Shown here one piece after another: positions 11,561 to 23,727 of a stretch of 64,000 nucleotides of DNA. A model generated the notes under the pieces. That model had not been told where the DNA came from. It ran no database searches and saw nothing but the letters and a program-made list of their open reading frames with translations. Source of the stretch: Chaetorhynchus papuensis (Eukaryota > Chordata > Aves > Passeriformes > Rhipiduridae); contig VWYX01000655.1 of NCBI GenBank assembly GCA_013396525.1, positions 364,701 to 428,700 of the forward strand, given 5' to 3'. The translations under genes and the position numbers were made by a program. Numbering within the stretch: the stretch's first letter is position 1; each line of letters begins with the position of its first letter.

Positions 11561-14500
11561 TTAATCATTAATATGTTTCCAGATCTATAAAAAAGTGTTC
11601 CCTAAGACACTTTATTTCTGCAAGAAATTCCCTGTTGGCAAGAGACTTTTCATAGCTCCTTAAAGACCTATAAGAAACTGTGGAAGAAATAAAGAGGGAT
11701 TTTTCTTATGGAAATGAGACCTACTAGCGAGCAACTGGAAATGTTTTTATGAGTCTTTATAATGGAACTACAGTAGCAGCTCCATGTTGATTTTTATTGG
11801 AAGACCCAATATTTTTTTCTTCTTCTTTTGTAAGCCTAATTTTTTCCCACCTGAAGTTTCACATGTGGTCTCTTGGCAAAGGAGAATACTTTTGTAAAGT
11901 TTAAAGCTGATGTGATGTGGCTTTAAGTAAGGAGATATTTCAGACAACACTTCAAAAATTTCTTCAAACTGTTCCTTGTTCATTTAGAAGTTGAAAACGG
12001 CTTACACTAAAAAAAATTCCAGTTTGATTTTATCTTTGCTCTTAAAGAGATAGAGCTCATAAACATATTTTCGGTAATTTCAGTGGTAGCAAAATGTGGG
12101 GGTTTATTAAAGGTAATTTTGAAGAATAGAATAAAAATAACATAAAATATGAGAAAGTATATTGATAGAAGATTTAAATATTTCATATAGATGTGTCAAC
12201 CAAAATGAGGATATAAAACAGAAGAGATAACAAATTTAAATGTATGCTAGAAGCTTTGAAACAATTAAGGTGTTCATGTGTATTAGAATTATACAGCCTT
12301 CTTTTTGTATTGCTGATAAACATTTTCATAAATAACTTGCTACAAGTAAATTTAAGCCAAACTACTGTTCATGTCTAATAACTGATTTCTAGTAGTAGCT
12401 GAGAACTGTCACGTTCCCTCACTGACTTGGTACACAAGCAGCAGTTCTTGTAGGGAAAAAAAACAAGGAAAGGGTAGTTTCAGTGAGAGCACCACACCGA
12501 CTATCACACAGACCTATCAAAGAGAACAGAAAATTGAAGCACCTCATAGATGACAAACAGGTCTGTAGTGATACTTTGAGATACCTCAAGTATCTCTGAA
12601 GAGAGCAGAGGCAGAGGGCAGAGAAACTTCCTCCCTGAGCAAGTCTGGAAAAGAGCATGTATCTTTTTCATTAGCTGGATTTTAAAATGCCTTCAGCAAA
12701 ATTTTAGCAAACATGTCATGAGGTTTTGTTAGAGGACTCACTTTAGCTTCTGATACGTGGCCTGATCACAGAGGTCACCGGATCTGAGCTCCTTTCATGA
12801 CTGCTTGTTCCAGGCTTTCCTCCACGGCCATGGCTGTCAGAGTGCCATCCCTCGGGCTTGCCTCCCTTTTTCCAGCATTCTGGATTGCTGACTCTTCCTC
12901 CCCCTTCTCACTAGTGGATACTTCCATTGCAGCCCACAGAGATTTCACCTCATTTTCCATTAAGCCTGCTTCTGGAGAAGTCCTGTTGGTTTTGCCATTT
13001 TGTTTTTCTTAAGAAAAAAATTGTAGGAGACGAAGTGATTCCTTTAATCTCTGGAAAAAGAATCTTTCTCTTAGCAGACAAGTGCCATATCTTCTTTCTG
13101 TGTGCTTCCCTCTACTTTATTCCTGTTCTCTCCTTTTCCTCCCCTCACACTGATAAACCCATGCCTGCTTGTTTGCTTTATTGTCTTTACTAAAGAACTT
13201 ACATTTTCTTTCTTTCTTTTTTCCCAACTGGTAATTTTATTGCCTTTCATTACAGTTTTACAGCAATTTATTTCCAGAAAGGAGGAGAAACTTGGAGTCC
13301 CTTTTCCAATTATGCCATTATGCATATCATACATACAGGAGAGAGTATATCCTGATATCCTAGTTTTTGTCAATTACAGCAAAAAACGAATCCATGTAAT
13401 TCACATGCAAATATACTGTGTTGAGTAGGGAAGGGACTGCTTGCTTTCTCTGTAAACTTTTGTTGAGGTTTGATGAAGAGCAAGTGCAGAGGACTCCACC
13501 AGCAGGGCTTCTCTGGCCAGCTGCTTGGGAACCATCAAGTTCTTCTGCTCTCTCCCTGTAAGGTGCTCAAGGGACCTGGGACTGTGACTGCTCAAATTTG
13601 GCTCATTATAAACTCTGCCAGGTCAAAAAATCATTTCAATCACAATGCAAGTATTGTAGGGTGAGCTGTTATACCCAGGATAGCAATAACTTCTGTATTT
13701 CTGTTTCCATGAAAGACCCTCACCACCAAGAATAAGAGCAATGTCAGGCAGGCAGACTAAAATGTAGTAGGTTGGTTTCTGATACAAGGCTTAACTTGCA
13801 CTCCTGACCTCAGTTAAATAAATTCAAAGTTTCACAGAAGTTTCACAACAGCTAGTTTTCCTTCTTCTGCAGCTTCACATTTCTCATGGTAATGTGAGTA
13901 CCTGTAGCAGAAGTGCCAGTGGAAAACACAAAACTATTTTTTTGTTGTTGTTTTTGCAGTCTTTCTCATGTAATTAGAGATGAAAATTGTGAGCAATCTC
14001 ATAAGAGTGTATTTTCATGTTTTTCATAAAATTCTCAGCAGTATTCAGTGCATTTAGTGACTACTTGATTCAGACTTCTGCAGACTCACCTTTATTTGCT
14101 AATCACTGTCTCTGGGATTTGATCTGTATACCCTGCCACAGACTTTTTATACCATGCTGCTTGTGATGAGGCTGTGCCATGCGATACATTCCATCCAGTG
14201 TCTCCTTTAACAGGGACCTGGATATCAGGTCTTGGACAAAGGTTTGGAAGGCAGCACTGAGTTTATAGCTAGATAGGAGCTTAAGCAACAATTGCTCAGT
14301 GATTTTCTACGTAGGTTCCAGGGTGTGATGGCCTGCAGTAACTGGAGATAAAACGTCCTCGTGGATTGTCTTTCTGTACTGAAGTAATTCTTTATGTGCT
14401 GCTTGGATGGCTCCTTCAGAAACGTGACATGGCTGGCTCAAGCAGTATACCTGTTGAGAAGCAGTCCTTCTTAGATCATCAGGTTATCCCCAGCAGAAGT

Positions 14501-14635
14501 CCTCTCAAAACAAATGGGGTGGTGGTAGTGGTGTATGAGGGCTTGGCTTCATTACCAACTTTGTCAGATGTTTGGTGTGTATATTGAGTTGCTAAGCTTC
14601 TCTCAAGGTTTTACATATACACATATTATTATTGT
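11561..14635. other. Non-coding DNA, no gene seen
   Basis: The stretch is AT-rich with A-runs (for example near 12008-12014) and ordinary short open frames up to 108 codons (13102-13428 plus). None has a recognisable domain or convincing splice signals. I could not identify any transposon fragment before the CR1 element that begins at about 14636. Confidence 0.55.
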
Positions 14636-14857
14636 CAGGAGGAAATTCTTTACTGTGAGGGTGGTGAGGCACTGGCACAGGCTGACCGGAGAAGTTATGG
14701 ATGCCCCATCCCTGGAAATGTTCAAGGCCAGGTTGGATGGGGCCCTGAGCAACCCAGTCTAGTGTAACATGTCCCTGTCCATGGCAGGGAATTTGGAACC
14801 AGATGATCCTTAAAGTCCCTTCCAACCCAAAGCATTCCAGGATTCTATCATTCAATG
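14636..14857 (+). mobile_element. CR1 LINE 3' end with octamer tail
   Basis: This is a clear avian CR1 3' terminus. It contains 'gaaattctttactgtgaggg', then 'cactggcacaggctgacc', 'ggatgccccatccctggaa', 'ttcaaggccaggttggatgg', 'aacccagtctagtg', 'ccatggcaggga', and 'aaagtcccttccaaccc'. It ends in two diverged octamers, 'attctatc' and 'attcaatg'. The octamer tail is the hallmark of CR1 integration without poly-A. The element is 5'-truncated to about 220 bp, so it has no coding capacity. The moderate similarity to remembered consensus suggests a middle-aged copy. The ORF at 14592-14855 on the minus strand is only a shadow of this element. Confidence 0.92.
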
Positions 14858-16021
14858 GCTACACCCCTTCAAGAAAAGAAGGGGTTCCGATAATAACACC
14901 ATTTTATGTATTTCATGTAAGATTCATCTGAACAATTTTAGCCATCAAAGTGTTTGATTTCTACCATACCAAAACAGAATGCATGAAATAAGTGGGGTCA
15001 TCTCTTTGCTTGTGCCTCTCTGATTGACTCCAGAGGAAAGCCAGAAAAGTAGCTGAAACCACCCTTTGGAAGTGGAAAGGGGATACCGCCATGTCCTTCA
15101 GGACATGGACATGGTAAATTGTCAATTTATTGTGATTTAACAATTTATTAATCATCTTCCAAGCCATAGTAATTTATTGTGCACATGATCCCAGCTCACC
15201 CAAGCTAAGTGCTCACTTTAATTATTCTCTAGAGACACTCCTTAGGTTGCCGTAACTTAATCGCTTGTCTGTGTCTATTCAGACCTCATTTTCTCAAAGT
15301 CATATTCACCAAATTTGTTCCAGAAAGCCAGCTAAATATTGGCTAACACTCTACACATAAATTGAGACACACAAAGTTAGAAGAATAAGAGAAGTAATAG
15401 GTCTACAGTTATTTTTATTTCAAGCAAACCTTCCAAGTAAGGAACAATGCAAATATACTAAAGTATTAACGTCTAAATGTCCTCTTGGTGTAAAGTTGGA
15501 AGAAAGGCACTACAGCTATCAAAAAAAAAATTAAAAATCATAAGAGTCATATGATATTTTTATTTGCTTTCAAACAGGAGTTGTGTGGCTCAGGGAAGGG
15601 AAACACTGACCTTTCACTTCTGTTCTCTCCAGCTTCAGTGCTGCCGCAGGCCCTAAGTGAAAATGAGTCTATTGGTCTCATCCAAACCTCGGCGCATGTT
15701 AGCCCACATTACAAAACACCAGAGAATTTGGCATGATCAGCAGTTTCTGCTCAAGAGAGGCCCAGGACTGCAATAGCAGAGGTGTTAGAGATCAGAATTT
15801 GGGAACGCTGGTTGAGTTATATGGGAAAGCAAAATACTCGGTCTCCTGCTTTCATTGGGACTGTATTCACTTGCACAAAATAAACACAGTATGAACAATA
15901 CAAAAAAATATTTATATCACAGCAAATGATACTTATAAATAAGGCAAACAGCTCATTACCACCATTCACCCAAAGGTCACAGAGTGCTTTTAAAGCAGAA
16001 ATTTAGCTGCACTGGTGAAGC
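14858..16021. other. Non-coding DNA between CR1 and MIR relic
   Basis: Nothing gene-like is seen. A run of A's lies at about 15520-15530. The only open frames are short, for example 61 codons at 15551-15736. Confidence 0.6.
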
Positions 16022-16140
16022 AGTGTAACATCACTGTTATTTTACAGATGGAAAAACTGAGGCACACAGACACCTTCCTATCCAAGACCGCACAGGAAAT
16101 CTGTGGCAAGACCAGCATAGGCTCCTGATCACAGGAGTCT
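16022..16140 (-). mobile_element. MIR-type SINE relic, antisense
   Basis: The plus strand reads 'ttattttacagatggaaaaa', then 'ctgaggcacacagac', then a 'ccgcacaggaaatctgtggc' block and 'ctcctgatcacaggagtct'. This is the familiar antisense order of the MIR core and 3' part: lower 'ttacagatgaggaaactgaggc', then a 'gtcacacag' block, then 'gtggcagagc'. MIR/CORE-SINEs are ancient in amniotes and survive in birds only as sparse relics. The ends are uncertain, and the recognition is from memory of the consensus. Confidence 0.65.
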
Positions 16141-17620
16141 GCATGTGTCGGGGTCTGGGGAGGACAACTGAGCTCCCTTGCACTCAGATGCCTGTGGCAA
16201 GAGCTGAAGAGCACACCAGCAAAAGGCCAGTGTATCCATTCTCCAAGCCACAAAGCTCCAGTCTGAAAAGAAATATAAATGCAATGAGACTTTTCTGAGG
16301 TTTTTCTTTTTCAAATATTAATTGTTTCTTGGCCCCAGGAGTCATTTTTACACCAAAAATAGTTATGTATTACATACTGTTATTTACATAAGTTTGAACT
16401 GTCTCTAATTTGGAAAGTTTAATAAGAATATAAAGAAAACCTGTAGACCACTGGATATCAGTCTGATGCTGTCCTCTTAGCACCATGTGATGGCAAACTG
16501 TTCTAGCTGAAATGAGTGAATGCCCTCTTATGTCTCTTTTTCCAGGTTATTGGGTTTTTTTCCTGAATTGATATCCACATTACTTCCTCCTTACATGCCC
16601 TGAGCTGTAAACTAAATTAAACATTATTCTGGATCCCAGGCTTTTGGCTATAAATGCAGTTGCTTGGAGTAAAATCAACCACCCAGAAGAAACCAACCTG
16701 GGTGAAGCAATGCTTGGGTACTGTTACAGAAGTGGTTTGCATGGGAATGAAGCCAGGAAAATCAGTTGCTCTACAGCTGGGGATGTCCCTGATCCATTTG
16801 CAAGCCTGGCAATACATCACCACGTGTGCACAGACTGTCACTCCTACAAACTGTTCTCCCTCTTCCCAGGTGCTTGATCAAGTGCTTTGGACTGCTTTTG
16901 GTGACTCCAGTCCTCTCCTCCACACCTTTCCTTTTTGAAGGCTCTCCCCTAGTTTGCTGTTTGCTCTCTGAAGAAACACTGCACTGTGAGTCATTAGATC
17001 CCATGTGAACTTCTCTGCGGATTCCTCAGTTAAAAAGAACTGCTTGAATTCTTGTCACCCAGTTACCCTGCACTATAATGAGCCCCATTAAATGGGACTA
17101 CTGGCTGAGGACACTGCCATGCTCACTAAGCACCAGCCTGGTGATGGAAGCAGCACAGAGCTGCAGGACTTCTCAGGGCTTACACACACCTCGACAGTTC
17201 TTGGCAAGGGGACCAGCCACTGCAGGGAAGAAGGATGAGCTTTTTGTTAAAAATTGCACTGGACACCATATTGCAGTGGGGTCCCTCATGTGATCTTTCT
17301 TCCTGTGAGGAACAAGTTGGGATGCTACAGGAAGCCACAGAGGACGTGGTGCAGCACGCCTCAGGATGGATGTGCTCCATCTCTGGCTTACAGTGGGAAG
17401 CACCAGCGGAAAGTATTGTGGAGAGGCCTCCAGCAAGAAAGCAAACAAGAGAAGAGTCACGCTGTGATGGCTTCTTTGGGCCGAGACATCTTGCTAGCTT
17501 TTAAAGCCAAAACACAGTGGTAGTGTTAATGCTGCTTAGGTTAAATATCTCACCTTCTTCAGACAACCCTGGGGGAGTGAAACTCAGTCTGAAATGAGAA
17601 AAGTTTCCCAAAGGTGAGTT
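16141..17620. other. Non-coding DNA, no gene seen
   Basis: There is overlapping short ORF clutter at 16617-17008 and 17078-17523. No frame has a recognisable domain, and several frames are open on both strands at once, which indicates locally stop-poor composition and not coding. Confidence 0.55.
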
Positions 17621-17706
17621 CATAGATCACAAAATGTGGAGATGGAAAGAATCTATTCAATCATCTATCCCATCTCTCTGCCAGTTCAGAATTACTCCCC
17701 ATGATG
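17621..17706 (-). mobile_element. Old CR1 LINE fragment, antisense
   Basis: The plus strand reads 'catagatcacaaaatg', 'agatggaaagaatc', 'caatcatctatcccatctc' and 'ctgccagttcagaattactc'. This is the antisense of an older CR1 3' end, usually seen as an 'atcatagaat' run, then 'tcatctagtccatccccctg', then 'ccaatgcaggattg'. It is diverged and short, with no coding capacity. Confidence 0.6.
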
Positions 17707-17732
17707 TTTTTAACATAACTGCTTTTCTCATT

Positions 17733-17758
17733 AAAAAAAAAAAAAAAAAAAAAAAAAA
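17733..17758 (+). repeat. Poly-A run (26 bp)
   Basis: There are 26 uninterrupted A's at 17733-17758. No SINE or LINE body is recognisable immediately upstream. The nearest element is the antisense CR1 fragment ending about 25 bp before it, so it is probably a mononucleotide microsatellite and not a retroposon tail. Confidence 0.9.
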
Positions 17759-19962
17759 TGGGCGAGAAATACCTAAAAATGGTCTATGAGCTTTTCTATG
17801 AAAAACTGATTCCTTGACTTAATTCTAGTGTGTCCTTTTGCTTTATGCAGATGAGTTCAGCATGTGCCAGGATGAAGAGTGAACCAATATTTTCTGGAGG
17901 GACTCTTCCACCATCTGCAACATCCAACAACTGGAAAAATCCTCCCAATAACTGGGTTGCATCTGTATTTTCTTAACTGTATCCAATTTCTCCTCCCTTT
18001 GCATGAGACTGAGGAGTTGTTCTTTCATGATAGTATTCTGTGTGGTTATGGACTAGCTAACCTGGAATGTGCTACCAGGTCTCCCCTATTTCAAATATTA
18101 CATGCAGAATGAGACACACCTTTGCTAAAGTAATGGAAATAAGCCATGAACCTAAAAAGTGGTTTGGACGATGCAGTCATGAAAGAAATCATCCTATTTC
18201 ACTGTGGGGAAGAGAAGAACAAAGAGGGTGTTTCACCTCTGACTGAGGATTCCATGAGTCTAACATTATTTTTTTCCCCAGTTTAATTTATGTCCATGTG
18301 TTGCAGAGTCTGGATCTCTTTTAAATGTCTGGTTTGACACTGCAGCCTGTTTCACCCCCAGCACAAGTCTCCTATTTCTCTCTCTGAGTCCAGATGCCCT
18401 GGGGCCCTTGCAGGGCTCCTTGATGATACATATATTTGGGACAACCCTGTCCATGCAAAAAAAGTTCAGAAAACTGAAGACAACACATGTATTACTCAGA
18501 ATATCCTGTTAGCACAGGCAAATGGTAACCTGTGGGGACAGCAAGACCTCTCCCTGCTCCCTCTGACATTGATGCTGCAGTGGGAGGGGTGCCAGCAAGA
18601 CTCTGGGTTTGTATGGAGTCCACTCTGGGGCTCCTCAGCCCATCCTGCAGACCCTATGGCCACTTTTAGACTGCTGAGAAGTGAAACGCTGATGTCAGTG
18701 TAACATCAGAGCCAACAACGCTGTGTTTTATCAATTCAGAGTAACAAAAATGAAGAACTTCTAGCTCCACTCATCTCTTGAATTCATCACAGTGAAATGG
18801 AAGAATGCGTACAGAGTCGTGCAACAAGCTGTCACATCAGCTTCAAAAGCAATGGCCCACACAAGCAAATTTCCCTACTGTACAGTCTTGTTATTTAAGA
18901 TTATTTAATCAAAGGTGGCAGAAAGCAAGAGGTGGTTGTTGTTTGTTAGTTCTTTTTTCACAAAGAAAGCAATTCAGCAGTTTCCAGAACAGGCCTGAGT
19001 GTTGACAGCAGTGTCTACCCACAGATAAAAGGTATAAATTGCTTAATTATGTGTGAAGCCATGTCAAGCCTGAATCATCAGCAGTTATTTGAAAAGGTAA
19101 AACAAAAATGATTAGCAGAATCTTTTGGAAAGTGGCTGTTGTAGTTTTCCTTCATGTGCAGGTGGGTGTTGCTGTGTCTCCTGGCAGTACTGCGGCCACC
19201 CTCACTGGTGTGCAGTGGTAGGGGCCAAACAAAACTCAGGGCTTGGACACTGCAATATTAACAGCCTTCCAAGGGACAATGTACAGGAAAACAAAAGCTG
19301 GAAAATATGACTTCCTGAAAATAAAAAAAAAAAAAATAACCCAAGCTAGTAAAGTCTTTAGGTTAAAGACTATTATTGCAGCAGTAAGCATCTACCCCTC
19401 ATCTGGTTTTATGCAGAAAGCTTTCAGCATTTCCAGGACTGCCATTAAAATGAGGAATGCCCAATGATACTCCATTTTGTGTAGTCTCATGCTGCTGGCA
19501 AGCGTTGAGCCCATTAGTGGGACTCTGAACACAAAAAGCACCTGTCGGACGTCATGGCACAGTGTAAGTGGGACAGTCCTACCGCTAAGTCTGGCTTTGC
19601 ACCAGCTGTAAGTCTCCTCTGCTGTCATTACTGACTCCTCAGGAGAGGTAGGTGCTACACTGGTACATGTTACCACTAGTGAAGGCAGAGTTGCACTTGT
19701 GGTATCACCAAAGTAACCGTGGGATTAAAAGAGGAGAAGCCTGTGCCTTGTCATAGCTGTAGATTTCCAGCGCTTCGGGAGTGCAGCAAATATTGTATTT
19801 GAAAACAGCCTTCCCGCGGCGTTTGAATTCTTGCACTTTCAATCCCTGCAAACAGCGTGGAAGTGGGTGGAAATTTAATAGCGATAAAAAATAGCGATAG
19901 TTAACTTAATTATTTTCACCTTCTGAAAAAGCTGAGGGGAAAACGCGCAGATAAGTTTCTTC
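17759..19962. other. Non-coding DNA approaching the CpG island
   Basis: No gene is recognised. An A-run lies at about 19323-19336 and a (TTTA)n stretch at about 19965-19984. CpG dinucleotides start to appear near 19750-19850 ('cccgcggcg'), just before the island. Small open frames (up to 94 codons) have no family signature. Confidence 0.55.
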
Positions 19963-20244
19963 CTTTTATTTATTTATTTATTTTCCTTTCTCACCCTCCT
20001 TTCCCTGCCTCCCCTCTCCCTTCCCCTCCTCTGCTCCCCCGCCCCATCCCATGCCCCCGCGGCCCAGCCCCGCCTCCCACCGCTCGCCCAGCCCTCCGCA
20101 GCCCCCACGGCAGCATCACTTTTTCCGCTTTTAATTCCTCCCACCTTTTCGTTCCTGCCTCCCCGCGCCCGCTCCGCGCCCAGTTTCCCACCCTCTCCGC
20201 AGCCTCCCGCCACCCACGGCGGGGCCGCCGGGCCAGACCCGGCT

Positions 20245-20382
20245 CCGGTTCCCGCTCCGTTCCCGCTCCCGTTCCGTTCCCGCTCCCGCTCCCGTTCCCG
20301 CTCCCATTGCCACTCCCATTGCCGTTCCCGTTCCCGCTCCTGTTGCCGCTCCCGTTCCATTCCCGTTCCCGTTCCCGTTCCG
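20245..20382 (+). repeat. GC-rich hexanucleotide-type array (CCCGYT variants)
   Basis: Repeated 'cccgctc', 'ccgttc' and 'cccgttc' words fill this stretch, with a few 'cccattg' and 'tgttg' interruptions. The basic period is 6 bp. On the minus strand it reads as alternating G-N-G-S or R-E dipeptides, which explains the long low-complexity open frames over the island. The array lies inside the CpG island and could vary in length between individuals. Confidence 0.88.
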
Positions 20383-20484
20383 GCGCAGCCCCCGCCGCGC
20401 CCGGCCGTGACTCGCCAGCGCCACCCTCTGGGCGGCCGCGGTCAGGGTGTCCCGCGGTCCCCCCGGGCCCGCCGGCAGCGCTCT

Positions 20485-20568
20485 GGGGACTCGGAGACCC
20501 CGGGGAGGGCTGGAACGCGGCGCTCCGGGGACTCGGAGACCCCGGGGAGGGCTGGAACGCGGCGCTCC
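20485..20568 (+). repeat. Perfect 42-bp tandem duplication
   Basis: A unit beginning 'ggggactcggagaccccggg' at 20485 and ending 'gaacgcggcgctcc' is repeated without a mismatch from 20527 to 20568. The 42-bp period is a multiple of three, so it keeps any reading frame open. A further 4 bp match beyond the second copy. Perfect identity implies a recent duplication or one maintained by gene conversion. Confidence 0.93.
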
Positions 20569-21080
20569 GGGGCCCCTCCGGAGCGGAGCCGCGATGAGGA
20601 TGACTGATAGAAATCGATGCAGCCCCCAGTCCGTCACCCCCGGGGCTGCGCCCGGCTCCGCAGCCCGGCGCCGGAGGCACCCGCCGGGCTCCTGGAGGAC
20701 ACTGGCCGGGATTCCTCAGCAGTTCCCGCTGGTTTTCTTTTGGGGAAACAAGGTTACACCAGGCATTGAAGTTACGCACCACCGTGTGCAGAGCTGGGCA
20801 GCAACGTGAATAGTTGGTAAACGCCCGAACAATCCTGTCTCAACCCTTCCCATCCGGCTGTCCATTCCCATCCGGAGGCTGAGCCCAGGCCTCGCCTCAT
20901 CTTGCCCGTGGCAGGGATGACGAGGGGCTGTGGCAGCTGGGGTGCCCTGTGGCTGGGCCCACCGAGGGCAGCTTTTGTCGGTGCCACCTCTGTGTGCCAC
21001 GGCTCCTCCGCCACAGAGCGGCCGTGCGGGACCGCGGGCGGCGAACGCGGAGCTCCGCGCGTCACTAGAGATCCCAGGGA

Positions 21081-23727
21081 TGCTCTCTCGGGGAACGCTC
21101 TCTGTCCTGTATACACACTGGAGCAGGAGCTTTCGGGCAAAGAGTCTGGACTTAAAAACTTTCACATTATGCCTGTGCAAAAGGGAGCGTATTGATGGAC
21201 TGGCAAAAGACCAAACTCTGACAACTATTTCTTTCCTTTGCGTGTTTGATGCCACTGCCCTAACAGCGCTCATTGCACGCTGACCCTCTGGAATGACCAC
21301 AAACACAACTAAGAAAGAAACCAGAACATTCCGTGGTGCGACGCAATTATAAAATCAGTTTTCCTAGGGAAGTTTTAGATGTTTTGCATGACATTTTCTT
21401 AGCATGTGCAAGTTTGCACATAACTAAACAGAAATGAAGCAACCTCTGAATTGTCTGGAGAGGTTCAAAGTGAAGGTCACTCCTAAGCCATGGGATATTC
21501 ATCTTAAAATTTTTTAAAATACTCAATTTCTAGCTGTGGTGGTCCGTCAGATATTGCACATTTAGCCTGGCACTGAGTATTTTAAGTTGGCTGTGAAGGA
21601 AATACACTCTGATGTTTGACAAACAAGCAGCTGTGCTTCTTTGAAGCTGGTCAGGAATTTGAAAGGCTAAATCAATCTCATATCAGGGATTCACGAATGC
21701 AGGTGTGCTGCTCAAAGGTAAATGACAGATGAAATGTGCTACAGGGATGTGGAAAGGTTACCTAAATGGCAGGACTGGTCAGAGCAAAACCAACACCTGG
21801 GAAAAAGTGTTCCAGACTTCTTTTCTGATCTAAATCTCAAACTGTTCCAAGCAGCTAAAATAAAATGCAGAGCAGTTAGCATGAGATTTATTTAAGAAAA
21901 AATATCTAAGGAAAAATAATTTACTTTTTTTCTAATTTAGTTTTTCAATTTTCAAATTTCATCTTAGATTTTGGAAACAAAATTCAAGTAGTTCTATACA
22001 TGCCATGAAAAGAGTGTATTGTGTACATTTTTGTTGCATTACCATGTAAGTTTTCTATTTTGCTGGACTACTTTGCCCCATTTGTTAACCTGAGCCTCAT
22101 GTGCAGAATACAACAGGAGAATATTTTATCAGACAGAATTGTTGATGTATTCATCCTCAGGGTTTCCTTGCTGGTTCAGTTGCTTATTCACTAGTTCCCT
22201 GCTGTAGCACGCGTATCTTGTGTCTGAAACCTTGCACGCTGGTGGGAAACATCCTGATCTTTTAGATGCTACTGTAGGAAGAGCCAGCTGAAACAACAGA
22301 GCGTGTGTTCAAGCAAGGACTGCTCACGTGAGTAAGGATTTGAGTCATGCAAGCCCAAAAGGACTGGTAAGGAGGAGGAAGCTGTTTCATCAAATGCCTG
22401 GTAGCAGGAAATGTAAATACATAACCTGGGCAAACAGGCTGATTTTGTGGATCATACGCACAGCAGTTGTGCTAAATTGGGTGGTGTTATTTGGAAAGCA
22501 CAACAGAAAAGATGCATACAGAGAGCCCTGAATCAAAGATGCTTCGGTGCCGGATGTTGGGGTGGGTATATGAAATCACAGAGGTGCAAGCAGTGTTTGT
22601 TCTCCTTCTGAACCCAAAGTGGAATATCTCAGCATTAAAAACTGAGCTTTTTCAGGTGTGGCAGCACTGTGTGTGGCACTCGAGCTGGTGACAGCCACCA
22701 TTGAGAGAGGGCAGCTACTTCTGGGCCGCAGGTTCCTTTGCACACGTCGAAGGCTGTTCTCTCTGATGCTCTGATTTTCACTGGCTGCATGGCAAACACA
22801 ACGCACTGCAGGGAGCAGCTTGCACCCTGGCTCGAGGGCTGCTCACCCTGGTGGGGGACTGCCAGCCTGCCGAGGCCACGAGGCTGGGAGAGCTGTGAAT
22901 CCCCACCCCAGGGGCATGTCGGATGCTCGTATCTTCTAGCACACTTCGTCTCAATTAAGGCATGATGAAACGGGACCTTGAGCAGCAAACATGCCAAGGA
23001 GTAACTTGAGATAAACGTGCAGCTGCACAGATCTCCTGAAAGGGGGTGAGCTGCACATTTTGCAATTAGGGTGAGCTAATTGTGTGCGCACAAGCAGTTG
23101 CCACAGCTCAGCTGATGGGTGGTAACTTATTAAACCACAGTAATGTGAGCACTTTGAGTCATGAAACTGTACCCAAAGTGTTTGCAGACTCAGGGCCTGA
23201 GAACCCATTGCCCTCCCATTCCGTTGCACCATCATCTCGAGGACAGGGAGAGGAATCGAAAACCTGTGCTGCATACTCTGATGCAAAATGAAGTCTCCCA
23301 AGGGATTCTTGAATTTCTAGCCTGAATTTCAAAGAATTTAACAATGTTTTCTTTTTAAATGACCATGAATAAAAATATTCATTTTAAGTGGGAATGTTTG
23401 GGAAAGAAAGAGTTCTGGAAATTTTCAGCATAAACACTAGTTCTTGTAAAAAAACATGAAGAGTGATATTCAGAAGACCTAAATTTCCCCCACGTCTCTG
23501 GGCCTTGTATTTCTTCAGCTAGGAATCTCTGCAAGCCTTGAGCCATCCAGAAGGGAACCTGTCCAATTTGGTGGAACTGTGGATGGACTTGCTGGTTTCT
23601 AGGAAGCTTGAGGAGAAAATTATCTGCCAAATACTTTCACTCCTCTGCAATTTGGTCATTAATTTTCTGTACACATGCATGTGACCTGACAAACAGAGTT
23701 CAAATCCGTTTGTTTGTGTATTTTCAG
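21081..23727. other. Non-coding DNA downstream of the CpG island
   Basis: Composition returns to AT-rich after about 21300, with T/A tracts at 21508-21520 and 21895-21960. A moderately GC-rich patch at 22640-22930 has overlapping open frames on both strands (up to 120 codons, minus, 22635-22997) with no recognised domain. No clear exon structure links this to the island. Confidence 0.5.

Larger units (their letters stand above)
19990..21080. promoter_or_regulatory. CpG island, candidate promoter of an unidentified transcript
   Basis: The base composition changes sharply to GC-rich, CpG-dense DNA, densest at about 20030-20720, with a second patch at about 20990-21070. The rest of the window is CpG-poor. 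GC-box-like words occur on the minus sense, for example the complement of 'ccccgcccca' (about 20037-20046) and of 'ccccgcctcc'. In vertebrates such unmethylated islands usually mark transcription start sites, so a promoter is inferred. Direction is not settled. On the minus strand a consensus-like donor (AGG then GTGAGA) sits just left of the island at about 19990-19998. On the plus strand a weak ATG in acceptable context lies at 20594 but opens only a 71-codon frame. No coding exon of a known gene is recognised on either flank within the window. Confidence 0.65.

Noticed and set aside
17733..17758. Poly-A run considered as a retroposon tail
   Set aside because: There is no SINE or LINE body upstream and no target-site duplication; treated as a microsatellite.
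19974..21306. Long minus-strand ORFs (263, 196, 168 and 128 codons) over the CpG island
   Set aside because: Overlapping frames are open at the same time. Much of the sequence is GSGNGSGN or RERERE dipeptide from the hexanucleotide array, or the 42-bp duplication. This is composition, not coding.
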